Assembly: GCA_036555035.1 (NCBI GenBank)
Contig: DATBMB010000056.1
Span: 4,166-68,165 of the forward strand
Origin: SG8-41 sp036555035
GTDB taxonomy: Bacteria; Pseudomonadota; Gammaproteobacteria; Burkholderiales; SG8-41
DNA length: 64,000 nt
Direction: 5' to 3'
The notes below the pieces were generated by a model, which was given only the letters and a program-made list of their open reading frames with translations, did no database searches and was not told the origin of the DNA. Both the position numbers and the translations under genes were made by a program. How positions within the stretch are numbered: position 1 is the first letter of the stretch; each line of letters starts with the position of its first letter. This document shows, one piece after another, positions 17,914-25,912 of this stretch.

Positions 17914-18749
17914 TACACCCCCTTGGCGTTGGCGTTGGGGAAGAACAGCTGATCACTGCCGATCTTGTAGCCCGCGATGGCCTTCTGGCCTTCGGGCGAA
18001 ACGATCCAATTGATGAAGGCCTGGCCCATGTCCTTCTTCACGTGCTTGTGCTTCGCCGGGTTGACCAGGATCACGCCGTACTGGTTGAACAGGCGCTTGT
18101 CGCCCTCCACCACGATCGTGAGATCGCCGCGATTCTTGAAGGAGATCCAGGTGCCGCGGTCGGTGAGGATGTAGCCGTTCATGGAGGAGGCCGAATTGAG
18201 GGCCGGACCCATACCCTGTCCCGTATCGCGATACCAGGGGCCTTTTTCCTTGGCGATGTCGATGCCTGCCTGCTTCCACAACCTGAGCTCGGCGTTGTGA
18301 GTTCCACTTCTGTCGCCGCGCGAGACGAACGGCGCGCTCGAGGCCTTGATCTTCTTGAGGGCCGCTGTGATGTCCTTGCCCCCGGCTACCTTCGCGGGAT
18401 CGGATTTCGGCCCCACCAGCACGAAGTCGTTGTACATAACCGGGAAGCGCTTGACGCCGAAGCCTTCGGCAATGAATTTCTCCTCCAGCGAACGGGCATG
18501 CACGAAGACGACATCGGCATCGCCGCGCTTGCCCATGTCAAGCGATTGGCCGGTTCCGAGCGCAACCACCCTCACTTCGATTCCCGTTTTCTTCTCGAAG
18601 ATCGGCAGAAGGTGCTTGAACAGGCCCGACTGCTCGGTCGAGGTGGTCGACGCGACGGTGATGAACTTCTGTGCCTGGGCGACCGGCGGCGCAGCAAGCA
18701 TCGATGCCGCAAACGCTATGCCGAGCAATACTCTACGGCTCATTTCCAT
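17913..18749 (-). CDS. tupA: Tungstate-binding periplasmic protein
   Basis: 278 residues with a signal peptide (MEMSRRVLLGIAFAASML, cleavage after AQAQ). The mature start FITVASTTSTEQSGLFKHLL carries the TTST oxyanion-binding motif of TupA, followed by VVALGTGQSLDMGKRGDADV and FVSRGDRSGTH. TupA proteins bind tungstate with much higher affinity than molybdate. The start at 18749 overlaps the ATPase gene end by ten bases. Confidence 0.93.
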   Translation of the reverse strand: MEMSRRVLLGIAFAASMLAAPPVAQAQKFITVASTTSTEQSGLFKHLLPIFEKKTGIEVRVVALGTGQSLDMGKRGDADVVFVHARSLEEKFIAEGFGVKRFPVMYNDFVLVGPKSDPAKVAGGKDITAALKKIKASSAPFVSRGDRSGTHNAELRLWKQAGIDIAKEKGPWYRDTGQGMGPALNSASSMNGYILTDRGTWISFKNRGDLTIVVEGDKRLFNQYGVILVNPAKHKHVKKDMGQAFINWIVSPEGQKAIAGYKIGSDQLFFPNANAKGV

Positions 18750-19444
18750 GGCAGCTCTCCTCTTATGAACGCTTCGGCTTCCGCCGACGCGGGCTTGGTG
18801 AAAAACCGGTCCACGGGCGCCCGCTCCACCAGGCGCCCTTGGCTCAAGAACAGAATCTCGTCTCCCAGCCGCTTCGCCTGGCCGAGGTTGTGGGTCGTCA
18901 TCACGATCTTGGTGCCGCCCGCCCGGATCTGGCCGATCAGTGACTCGATGTCGCGGGTCGCGCCCGGATCGAGATTGGCGGTGGGCTCGTCGAGGAACAG
19001 CACCTCGGGGCCAAGCGCCCACGCGCGCGCCAGCGCCACCCGCTGCTGCTCGCCGCCGGACAGTACCCGTGCCGGGCGGTCCGCGATACCGGCGAGGTCC
19101 ACGGCCTCGAGCACATCTCGCGCACGCAGCTCCCGCTCGCGCGCCGATACGCCGGCGAGCTTGAGGCCGTATGCAATGTTGGCGACGGCGGAGCGGCGAA
19201 GCATCACGGGTCTCTGGAACACCATCGCCTGCCGGTTGCGTCCGTTGGCCGCCCCATGCCAGGCGACGCTGCCGTAGGTGGGATTGAGCAGGCCGTGACA
19301 TAGCCGCATCAGCACGCTCTTCCCCGCGCCGTTGGGCCCGAGGATGACCGTGCGCGGGCCCGCGGTGATCTCCATGGAAACCCGGTCGATGATCGTCCGG
19401 CCGTTGACGGCAAAACACACGTTGTTCAGGACGAGTGGCAGCAT
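18740..19444 (-). CDS. tupC: Tungstate ABC transporter ATP-binding protein
   Basis: 234 residues, all ATPase domain: Walker A GPNGAGKSVLMRL, signature VLSGGEQQRVALARAWAL, Walker B VLFLDEPTANLDPG and switch TTHNLGQAKR. No C-terminal Mop domain is present, unlike ModC. It lies 7 bases after tupB and overlaps tupA. Confidence 0.93.
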   Translation of the reverse strand: MLPLVLNNVCFAVNGRTIIDRVSMEITAGPRTVILGPNGAGKSVLMRLCHGLLNPTYGSVAWHGAANGRNRQAMVFQRPVMLRRSAVANIAYGLKLAGVSARERELRARDVLEAVDLAGIADRPARVLSGGEQQRVALARAWALGPEVLFLDEPTANLDPGATRDIESLIGQIRAGGTKIVMTTHNLGQAKRLGDEILFLSQGRLVERAPVDRFFTKPASAEAEAFIRGELPWK

Positions 19445-19451
19445 CGTGCGC

Positions 19452-20156
19452 TCAGCCGTAGCGCCGCTGGGCGGCTTCCTTGACCCAGTACGCGGCCGCG
19501 TTCAGGGAGAGGACGAGCGTGATGAGGATGATCCCGAGGCCCAGCGCGAGCGGGAGATCGCCCTTGCTGGTTTCGAGCGCGATCGCGGTTGTCATGACGC
19601 GCGTGACGCCGTCGATATTGCCGCCCACGATGATCACGGCGCCGACCTCCGCAGCGGCGCGGCCGAATCCCGCCAGCACGATCGTCACCAGCGAGAATCG
19701 CGTGTCCCACAGCAGGGTGAGCGCGGATGCCGCCGGACCGGCTCCGAGAGAGCGCAGCTGCTCGCGGTATTCCTGCCACGTGTCCTCGATCACCTGGCGC
19801 GACAGCGCCGCCACGATGGGCGCGATCAGGATCGTCTGCGCGATGATCATCGCGCCGGGCGTGAATAGGATGCCGAACTCGCCGAGCGGACCGGCCCGGG
19901 ACAACATCAGGTACACGATAAGACCGACCACCACCGGGGGCAGGCCCATGAGCGCGTTCAACAGCACTATCAGCGCGCGGCGGCCAGGAAAGCGCCCGAC
20001 TGCAATTGCCGCACCGAGCGGCAAGCCGATCAGGCTCGCGAGAAGCACCGCCGTGAGGCTCACACGCAGCGACAGCAGCACGATGTCGACGACCGCGGCG
20101 TCAAACCGCGCGATCATTCGGCCGGCTTCACCGACCGCCGCGAAGATTTCATTCAT
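19452..20156 (-). CDS. tupB: Tungstate ABC transporter permease
   Basis: 234 residues with five to six hydrophobic segments. The EAA loop reads EQLRSLGAGPAASALTLLWD, and AAAEVGAVIIVGGNIDGVTR is typical of TupB/WtpB permeases. It is the first gene of the minus-strand molybdenum/tungsten run and is divergent from the regulator at 20238. The operator palindrome begins only four bases upstream of its start. Confidence 0.93.
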   Translation of the reverse strand: MNEIFAAVGEAGRMIARFDAAVVDIVLLSLRVSLTAVLLASLIGLPLGAAIAVGRFPGRRALIVLLNALMGLPPVVVGLIVYLMLSRAGPLGEFGILFTPGAMIIAQTILIAPIVAALSRQVIEDTWQEYREQLRSLGAGPAASALTLLWDTRFSLVTIVLAGFGRAAAEVGAVIIVGGNIDGVTRVMTTAIALETSKGDLPLALGLGIILITLVLSLNAAAYWVKEAAQRRYG

Positions 20157-20160
20157 GGAG

Positions 20161-20200
20161 CGTGTTATGCTTTATGAGACATAACTAATCGTTTAACACG
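20161..20200. promoter_or_regulatory. Tungstate/molybdate operator between tupB and its regulator
   Basis: Two nested inverted repeats: GTTATG (20164-20169) with CATAAC (20180-20185), ten bases apart, and CGTGTTA (20161-20167) with TAACACG (20194-20200). On the minus strand a possible promoter is TTGAGC (20205-20200), 16 bases, TATGTC (20183-20178), so the inner palindrome covers its -10. The half-sites resemble those of ModE-family repressors. Confidence 0.65.
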
Positions 20201-20237
20201 CTCAAGCTTAGCCAATCGCAATAGCGTCCATCTACTT

Positions 20238-21320
20238 ATGCCTAATGATGCATATGCAGCGATCGGCCCCGCTGTTCGTTGGCTGGCCGAAGGCCGATCC
20301 ATCGATTCGCGCCTGCTCCCGCTGCTGCGCGCCGTAGCCAAAACCGGCTCGCTCAACAGGGCGGTGGCGTCGCAGGGACTTTCCTATCGCCACGCGTGGG
20401 GTCTGATCGGGAAGATGGAGCGCACGCTGGGCCGGTCGCTGGTCGTGATGCAGCGTGGCCGCGGCGCAAAGCTGAGTCCGTTTTCACTCAAGCTCCTGGA
20501 AGCCGACGACACCGCCACCCGGGTCATCGAGCGGGAACTGGCCGCCACCGTGCGTGCGCTCGGGCGCGCGACGCCGCTCACGCTCGACGCACCGCGCGGA
20601 ATGCCGCTGCTGATCCACGCAAGCCACGACTTCGCGCTCGCCGCGTTACGGGACCTGGTAGCGGAATCAGGCGCTGCCGAAGTGGAGCTGCACTTTCGCG
20701 GCAGTCTGGAGTGCCTCGCGAGCCTCGCGCGAGGAGAATGCGACGTCGCCGGCTTCCACGTGCCGGATGCGTCCACCGGCCGCTCGGCGTTCGAGCCCTA
20801 CCGCCCGCTCCTGCGCTCGCGAGGGCTGCGTCTCGTGCGCTTTGTCGACCGCCGCCAGGGGCTGATCGTTTCCCGGGGCAATCCGAAGCGGTTGCTGTCG
20901 CTTGCCGATCTCGCTGCGAAAGGCGCCCGCTTCATCAACCGTCAGTCCGAATCCGGCACGCGCCTGGCCCTCGACCGCCTGCTGGGCGCGGCCGGCCTCA
21001 GGCCGTCGGAAATCAAGGGTTATCAGAGCGAGGAGTTCACTCACGCCGCCGTCGCGGCGACCGTGGCGAGCGGCATGGCGGACGCGGGGTTCGGCATCGA
21101 AGCCGCTGCGCGGCAACATCACCTCGATTTCGTCCCGCTCGCGAACGAGCGCTATTTTCTGGCCGCGCGGCAGGCAACGCTCGCCCGGCCCGCCGCTCGC
21201 GCCCTGCTCACCGCCATCAAGAGCCCGGCATTCGAGAAGCGAATTCAGGCTCTTCCGGGCTACGCGGCGCCCGGTATCGGCGAGGTCATCCGGGTACGCG
21301 AGGCCATCCCGTCGGCGTAG
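20238..21320 (+). CDS. ModE-type HTH plus PBP-like domain regulator, probably for tungstate uptake
   Basis: 360 residues. The N-terminal winged helix (about 25-110) is of the ModE/LysR type: LLRAVAKTGSLNRAVASQGL, then SYRHAWGLIGKMERTLGR and RGRGAKLSPFS. Residues 120-350 are a soluble periplasmic-binding-protein-like domain (LLIHASHDFALAALRDLV, then GECDVAGFHVPD and INRQSESGTRLALDRLLGAA), here used inside the cell as a sensor. Such fusions often sit beside tup or mod genes. It is divergent from tupB, with a palindromic operator between them, so it most likely controls the tup operon. The effector is not shown by sequence. Confidence 0.88.
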   Translation: MPNDAYAAIGPAVRWLAEGRSIDSRLLPLLRAVAKTGSLNRAVASQGLSYRHAWGLIGKMERTLGRSLVVMQRGRGAKLSPFSLKLLEADDTATRVIERELAATVRALGRATPLTLDAPRGMPLLIHASHDFALAALRDLVAESGAAEVELHFRGSLECLASLARGECDVAGFHVPDASTGRSAFEPYRPLLRSRGLRLVRFVDRRQGLIVSRGNPKRLLSLADLAAKGARFINRQSESGTRLALDRLLGAAGLRPSEIKGYQSEEFTHAAVAATVASGMADAGFGIEAAARQHHLDFVPLANERYFLAARQATLARPAARALLTAIKSPAFEKRIQALPGYAAPGIGEVIRVREAIPSA

Positions 21321-21383
21321 GCCCCGGTCCGGGAAATGGGCGTAGAATTTCCTGACACTTCGTTGCCGGCTCCGCCCTGCCCC

Positions 21384-22658
21384 ATGAATGATCCCGTCCA
21401 AAACCTGCACGCCCTGAGCTGCGCCGACGACTACGATCCCAATTCGATGCCGGTCGCTAAAGCGCGCGAGGTCATCGCGCGCTTCCTTTCCCCCGTGAAC
21501 GCCATCGAGCGCGTCAACCTGCGTGCCGCCCTCGGGCGCGTCCTTGCCGAGGATGTGGTTTCGCCCTTGAACGTGCCCGCCCACGACAACTCCGCGATGG
21601 ACGGTTACGCCGTGCGCTTCGCGGATCTGAAAGCCGACGGCGAGGTTTCCCTCAAGAACGTCGGAAGCTCCTTTGCCGGCGCGCCATTCAAGGGGACCGT
21701 GGCGGCCGGGCAATGCGTGCGCATCATGACGGGCGGTGTCGTGCCGCCGGGCACCGACACCATCGTGATGCAGGAGCACGTCAAGGCCGGGAAGGACGGC
21801 GTCGCCGTCGGCCCCGGCCACAAGAAGGGACAGAATCTGCGCCGCGCAGGCGAGGACCTCAAGGTCGGCCAAGTCGCATTGAAGCGCGGCCTGGCGCTCC
21901 GTCCCGCCGAGATCGGGCTCATCTCATCGCTCGGGATCGGCGAGGTCGGCGTCTACCGCCGGCTGCGCGCCGCGTTCTTCTCCACCGGCGACGAGCTGGT
22001 TTCGATCGGCACGCAGCCCGGGGAAGGCCAGATCTTCGACAGCAACCGCTACACGATTCACGGCATGCTGACCCGCCTCGGCTGCGAGGTGATCGACATG
22101 GGCGTTGTGCGCGACGACCCGAAGCTGCTGGAGAAGGCGTTTCACGATGCCGCCGCGGCCGCGGACGTGGTGATCACGAGCGGCGGCGTGTCGGTCGGCG
22201 AGGCGGACTTCGTAAAGGAGCTGCTGAACAAGCTGGGCGAGGTGGTGTTCTGGAAGATCGCGATGAAGCCGGGGCGTCCCCTCGCCTACGGCAAGATCGG
22301 CGCGGCGCACTTCTTCGGCCTGCCGGGCAACCCGGTGTCGGTGATGGTGACCTTCTACCAGTTCGTGCGCGATGCGCTGCTCGTTCTCTCCGGCCGCGAT
22401 CCCGTGCCGCCGCTGCCGACGTTCAAGGTTTCATGCACCTCCAGCCTCAAGAAGGCGCCCGGCCGCACCGAGTTCCAGCGCGGCATTCTCACGCAGGACT
22501 CCGCCGGCGCCTGGAGCGTGCGCGTCACCGGCGAGCAGGGGTCGGGGATACTCCGCTCGATGTCGGAGGCGAACTGCTTCATCATCCTGGCGACCGAACA
22601 GGGGAACGTGACGCCGGGGACGATGGTCGACGTGCAGGTGTTGGAAGGCCTGGTCTGA
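21384..22658 (+). CDS. moeA: Molybdopterin molybdenumtransferase
   Basis: Inserts molybdate (or tungstate) into adenylylated molybdopterin. The ATG at 21384 gives a 424-residue protein; an in-frame ATG at 21336 would add 16 residues. Motifs: VPAHDNSAMDGYAVR (about 57-71), RIMTGGVVPPGTDTIVMQE, FFSTGDELVSIG, DSNRYTIHGML, ITSGGVSVGEADFVKELL and FGLPGNPVSVMVTF, which are all of the MoeA domains in order. It lies between the tungstate regulator and nrfHA on the same strand. The short gap to nrfH (16 bases) suggests a shared transcript. Confidence 0.97.
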   Translation: MNDPVQNLHALSCADDYDPNSMPVAKAREVIARFLSPVNAIERVNLRAALGRVLAEDVVSPLNVPAHDNSAMDGYAVRFADLKADGEVSLKNVGSSFAGAPFKGTVAAGQCVRIMTGGVVPPGTDTIVMQEHVKAGKDGVAVGPGHKKGQNLRRAGEDLKVGQVALKRGLALRPAEIGLISSLGIGEVGVYRRLRAAFFSTGDELVSIGTQPGEGQIFDSNRYTIHGMLTRLGCEVIDMGVVRDDPKLLEKAFHDAAAAADVVITSGGVSVGEADFVKELLNKLGEVVFWKIAMKPGRPLAYGKIGAAHFFGLPGNPVSVMVTFYQFVRDALLVLSGRDPVPPLPTFKVSCTSSLKKAPGRTEFQRGILTQDSAGAWSVRVTGEQGSGILRSMSEANCFIILATEQGNVTPGTMVDVQVLEGLV

Positions 22659-22674
22659 CGGGAGTGGGCAGCAC

Positions 22675-23175
22675 TTGGCGGGGACACCGTTGCTGACAAG
22701 GATCCTGGGGACCCGGGGCGCCATCGTGCTCGCGGTCCTGCTCGGGATGCTCGCGGGCATCGGGGGCTTCACGTTCCTCTACGCCGAGGGGCTCTCGTAC
22801 ATGAGTGACGACCCGAAGGTGTGCGTGAACTGCCACATCATGCAGCCCCAGTTCGATTCCTGGCAGAAGGCGAGCCACCACACCGTCGCCACCTGCGTCC
22901 AGTGCCATCTGCCGCACGGATTCATTGGCAAGTACTACTCCAAGGCCGAGAACGGCTACCATCATTCGGTGGCGTTCACCTTCCAGAATTTCCACGAGCC
23001 GATCATGATCAAGGAGAAGAGCAGCCGGATCCTTCAGGACAACTGCCTGGCTTGCCACGGCGGCCTGGTACACGAGCAAATCGCCCGCGCCGCGGACGGT
23101 TCCGGCGAGGTCCAGTGCGTGCATTGCCACCGCTCGGTGGGGCACGGCACGCCCGCGGGACTCGGGCGCCGGTAG
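22675..23175 (+). CDS. nrfH: NapC/NirT-type tetraheme cytochrome c, NrfH
   Basis: Membrane-anchored quinol dehydrogenase that passes electrons to NrfA. 166 residues from a TTG preceded by GGGAG. One N-terminal membrane segment (about 15-38) is followed by four haem motifs: CVNCH, CVQCH, CLACH and CVHCH. The segment CVNCHIMQPQFDSWQKASHH is characteristic of NrfH. It lies 18 bases before nrfA, the usual nrfHA order of non-enteric bacteria. Confidence 0.95.
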   Translation: MAGTPLLTRILGTRGAIVLAVLLGMLAGIGGFTFLYAEGLSYMSDDPKVCVNCHIMQPQFDSWQKASHHTVATCVQCHLPHGFIGKYYSKAENGYHHSVAFTFQNFHEPIMIKEKSSRILQDNCLACHGGLVHEQIARAADGSGEVQCVHCHRSVGHGTPAGLGRR

Positions 23176-23193
23176 GGAGGCAGGGTTACGCAA

Positions 23194-24663
23194 ATGAGAG
23201 GGTGCACCATGAGGAAATTCCAACACGGCGCTTCGCGCGCGGTCCTGATCGGCGTCATCGTGGCGGTGGCCGTCGCCTCCGCGGGCGTCACCGCGCTGCT
23301 GGTCAACATCTTCGAGCGCAAGAGCGAGGCGCGCAATCCCTACGTGCGCCTGGTCGAGGTGACCGAGAACACCACCGATCCGAAGCAGTGGGGCATCAAC
23401 TGGCCCAAGCAGTACGACTCCTACCTGCTCACGGCCCAGACCACGCGGACGAAGTTCGGCGGGCACGGCGGGAGCGAGGCGCTGCCGGAAGAGAAGATCG
23501 CGCGCGACCCGTGGCTGAAGCGCATGTTCCTGGGCTACGCGTTCTCGATCGACTATCGCGACCGCCGCGGGCACGCCTACATGCTCGCCGACCAGGAAGC
23601 GACCAAGCGCTTGACGAAGCCGCAGACGGGCTCCTGCCTGCACTGCCACGCCTCGGTGATGCCGCTCTACCGCGAGCTCGGCAAGGGAGATGCAGCCAAG
23701 GGCCTCGCAGAGAGCTACAAATATTCGTATCAGGAACTGAACAAGAAGCTGCACGACTCCGGCCACGCGCATCCGGTTTCCTGCGTGGATTGCCACGACC
23801 CCAAGACCATGGCGTTGCGCGTGACACGCCCTGGGTTCATCGAAGGCATCCGCCTGCTCGCGGCGTCGGACGCGCCGGTCGCGCACCTGCCATCGATCGA
23901 GCGCTGGCGCGCCGGCGGCAAGAAGACCCCCTATGACCCGAACGATGCGTCGCGCGGCGAGCTGCGGTCTTATGTCTGCGGCCAGTGCCACGTCGAGTAC
24001 TACTGCTCCTCCCAGATGAAGCTCACCTTCCCGTGGGGCAAGGGCCTGCGCGCGGCGGACCAGGAGAAGTTCTGGAATGAAACGAAATTCGCCGACGGCG
24101 CCCGCTTCTTCGACTACAAGCACGCGGAGACCGGCGCGCCGATCCTGAAGGCCCAGCATCCGGAGTTCGAGTTGTGGAGCCAAGGCGTGCATGCGCGCTC
24201 CGGCGTGGCATGCGCCGACTGCCACATGCCCTACGTGCGCGACGGCGCCACCAAGATTTCCGACCACTGGGTGCGCAGCCCGCTGCTCAACATCAATAAC
24301 GCGTGCCAGACGTGCCACCGGGTGCCCGAGGCGGAGCTCAAGGCGCGCGTGGAGACGATCCAGCAGCGCAACTTCGAGCTGATGCAGCGCGGGGGCGCGG
24401 CGATAGTCGCGTTGATCGACGCGATCGTGAGGGCGAAAAAGGAAGGCGCGACCGAGGCGCAACTGCGGCCGGCGCTCGAGCTGCAGCGCAGCGCGCAGTG
24501 GCGGCTCGACTTCATCGCTGCGGAGAACTCGATGGGCTTCCATGCGCCGCAGGAAGCGGCCATGGTGCTCGGAGAGGCGCTCGACTACGCGCGCCAGGGA
24601 GAACTGGCGGCCCTGCGCTGGCGATCGCCCGTTGCGTCCGCGGCGGCAAAGCCCAAGCCCTGA
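23194..24663 (+). CDS. nrfA: Pentaheme cytochrome c nitrite reductase, CXXCH type
   Basis: Periplasmic six-electron reduction of nitrite to ammonium. 489 residues with an uncleaved-looking N-terminal hydrophobic helix (about 16-38). Five haem motifs: C148LHCH, C197VDCH, C262GQCH (in the family signature CGQCHVEYY), C340ADCH and C371QTCH. The first, which holds the active-site haem, is normally CXXCK; here it is CXXCH, as in a known minority of NrfA proteins. An internal ATG at 23209 after GAGAGG may be the true start. Confidence 0.95.
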   Translation: MRGCTMRKFQHGASRAVLIGVIVAVAVASAGVTALLVNIFERKSEARNPYVRLVEVTENTTDPKQWGINWPKQYDSYLLTAQTTRTKFGGHGGSEALPEEKIARDPWLKRMFLGYAFSIDYRDRRGHAYMLADQEATKRLTKPQTGSCLHCHASVMPLYRELGKGDAAKGLAESYKYSYQELNKKLHDSGHAHPVSCVDCHDPKTMALRVTRPGFIEGIRLLAASDAPVAHLPSIERWRAGGKKTPYDPNDASRGELRSYVCGQCHVEYYCSSQMKLTFPWGKGLRAADQEKFWNETKFADGARFFDYKHAETGAPILKAQHPEFELWSQGVHARSGVACADCHMPYVRDGATKISDHWVRSPLLNINNACQTCHRVPEAELKARVETIQQRNFELMQRGGAAIVALIDAIVRAKKEGATEAQLRPALELQRSAQWRLDFIAAENSMGFHAPQEAAMVLGEALDYARQGELAALRWRSPVASAAAKPKP

Positions 24664-24675
24664 GCCAGGCGAACG

Positions 24676-24728
24676 GGAAAAGGTGTCAGGAACCTTTTCG
24701 CCGCGAAAAGGTTCCTGACACCTTTTCC
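24676..24728. repeat. Perfect long palindrome, REP-like, bidirectional terminator
   Basis: Two perfectly complementary 25-base arms (24676-24700 and 24704-24728) flank a three-base loop. The core motif GGTGTCAGGAACC with flanking A/T runs resembles dispersed repeats I remember from many proteobacterial genomes; I see no other copy in this window. It lies between the convergent nrfA and radical SAM genes, could end transcription both ways, and encodes the last 13 codons plus the stop of the radical SAM gene. Confidence 0.85.
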
Positions 24729-25672
24729 AAGGACCAGGTCTCGTTGGCGTGCCGAAGGAGGCCCGGGTCCGAGCGGCACGCCTCGATGAACTCGCGCACT
24801 TCGCGCGAGCGCCAGGCCTCACGGTAGGCGTTCCAGGCCTCCTCCAGAGAGTCGCTACGCAGGTCGGCGGACGCGAACGGCAGCGCGTTCAGGAGCTTCA
24901 CCTTTCCGTTTGGGACCACCAGCAGCATCGCCTGCGGGCTCGCGAGCCGCTCCTCCAGTTCGGTGAGGATGTCCCACGGGTAGATTGAGAGCCCGGTCGC
25001 CGCTGCGCGGGATTTCGCGTGATCGCGTAGCGCCTCAACCGCCCCCTGCCAGTCGCGTTCCGAGCAGGCCAGCTTGTCCCAGGTAGCCGCCGCGCGCCCG
25101 AGGCGCATCAGCGGCCCGGTGACAAAGGTGCTGCAGCCCAGCTCGACCGCCAGGTCGTAGGTGCCGACCGCATCGCGGATATTCCACCGCGTGGGAACGA
25201 ACACGAGCTGGGGCGCGAGGCCGCGGACTGCCAGCCGTCGGATGGCTCCAATAGCCGCATCGAAGCTCGATCCCGGGCGCACGCGCTCGTGCATCTCGGC
25301 CGTTGCGCCGTCCACCGACACCTGCACGCATTGGACCTTCAGCCGCGCCAGGCGCGCGGCTGCGGCGTCATCGATATGAGACCCGTCAGTCTCGATTTTC
25401 AGGGCGACGCCACTCGCCGCGAGTAGCTCGGCAAGCTCCCAGAAATGGGAGACCCCAAGCGGCTCGCCCCCGCCGAAAGCGACATACGGGATGCCGGAGG
25501 CGACGATGTGGCGACCGAGCGCCAGCGCCTCGGCGCGCGTCAGCTCATCCGGCCAGGCCTTGTCGGGGCCGGATTCCTCGCAGCAGGTGACGCAGCGGGC
25601 CCCGCAGCGGTTGGTCAGCTGCCAGGCAAGAAAAAGGGGCGCGCGGTATTCGGTTACCGCGCGCCCCGGCAT
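24686..25672 (-). CDS. Radical SAM enzyme 1 of the peptide cluster
   Basis: 328 residues. The [4Fe-4S]/SAM motif is C23GARCVTC in the leader APLFLAWQLTNRCGARCVTC; GGGEPLG, LKIETDGSHI and VQVSVDGATAEMHERV follow. The C-terminal part (LLVVPNGKVKLLNALPFASA) resembles a SPASM domain but has no cysteine there, so no auxiliary cluster is expected from that region. It is paralogous to the enzymes at 25913 and 27798. The ATG at 25672 follows AGAGG. It lies directly downstream of the small peptide gene. Residues 316-328 and the stop codon come from a palindromic repeat, so the native C-terminus has been replaced or extended. The substrate is inferred to be the peptide. Confidence 0.85.
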   Translation of the reverse strand: MPGRAVTEYRAPLFLAWQLTNRCGARCVTCCEESGPDKAWPDELTRAEALALGRHIVASGIPYVAFGGGEPLGVSHFWELAELLAASGVALKIETDGSHIDDAAAARLARLKVQCVQVSVDGATAEMHERVRPGSSFDAAIGAIRRLAVRGLAPQLVFVPTRWNIRDAVGTYDLAVELGCSTFVTGPLMRLGRAAATWDKLACSERDWQGAVEALRDHAKSRAAATGLSIYPWDILTELEERLASPQAMLLVVPNGKVKLLNALPFASADLRSDSLEEAWNAYREAWRSREVREFIEACRSDPGLLRHANETWSLEKVSGTFSRRKGS

Positions 25673-25708
25673 TGCGGTCCCCACCTCTATCTCTGAAGCA
25701 GGGGGGTG

Positions 25709-25727
25709 CGAGGGGAGTATCCCCTCG
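25709..25727 (-). terminator. Attenuator-like hairpin after the peptide gene
   Basis: CGAGGGG and CCCCTCG pair in a 7-bp stem with loop AGTAT, 12 bases past the peptide stop. No T-run follows on the minus strand, so it should slow or stabilise rather than stop transcription. Such stem-loops after precursor genes keep peptide mRNA in excess over downstream enzymes. Confidence 0.6.
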
Positions 25728-25739
25728 TTCCTATCTCTC

Positions 25740-25898
25740 TCAGGTGAAGCGGATGTACGGCTGGGCCATGACCTGCTCGGAAACGTCCTCCATCTTCGGC
25801 GTTTCCCAGTTCAGGCGCTCGGCCGGCTTGATCTTCTGGGCCTTCTCTTCCTGTTCCGTCTTTTCGCCCTGCTGCAGGTTCACTTTCATGTCGCCCAT
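25740..25898 (-). CDS. PqqA-like precursor peptide (candidate RiPP/cofactor precursor)
   Basis: 52 residues from the ATG at 25898, which has an ideal ribosome site (AGGAGG, five bases upstream); longer in-frame starts exist but lack one. The first 28 residues are charged (E/K/Q-rich, leader-like). The C-terminal part is LNWETPKMEDVSEQVMAQPY followed by IRFT. Its spacing W31-P34-D38-Y48 equals the W-x2-P-x3-D-x9-Y spacing of PqqA as I remember it; the PqqA glutamate that is crosslinked to tyrosine is replaced by Met44. It lies between two radical SAM genes in an operon with a PqqD-like protein. The role as substrate is inference, but gene size, strong ribosome site, following hairpin and partners all agree. 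Confidence 0.8.
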   Translation of the reverse strand: MGDMKVNLQQGEKTEQEEKAQKIKPAERLNWETPKMEDVSEQVMAQPYIRFT

Positions 25899-25912
25899 AG
25901 TGCCTCCTGTAT

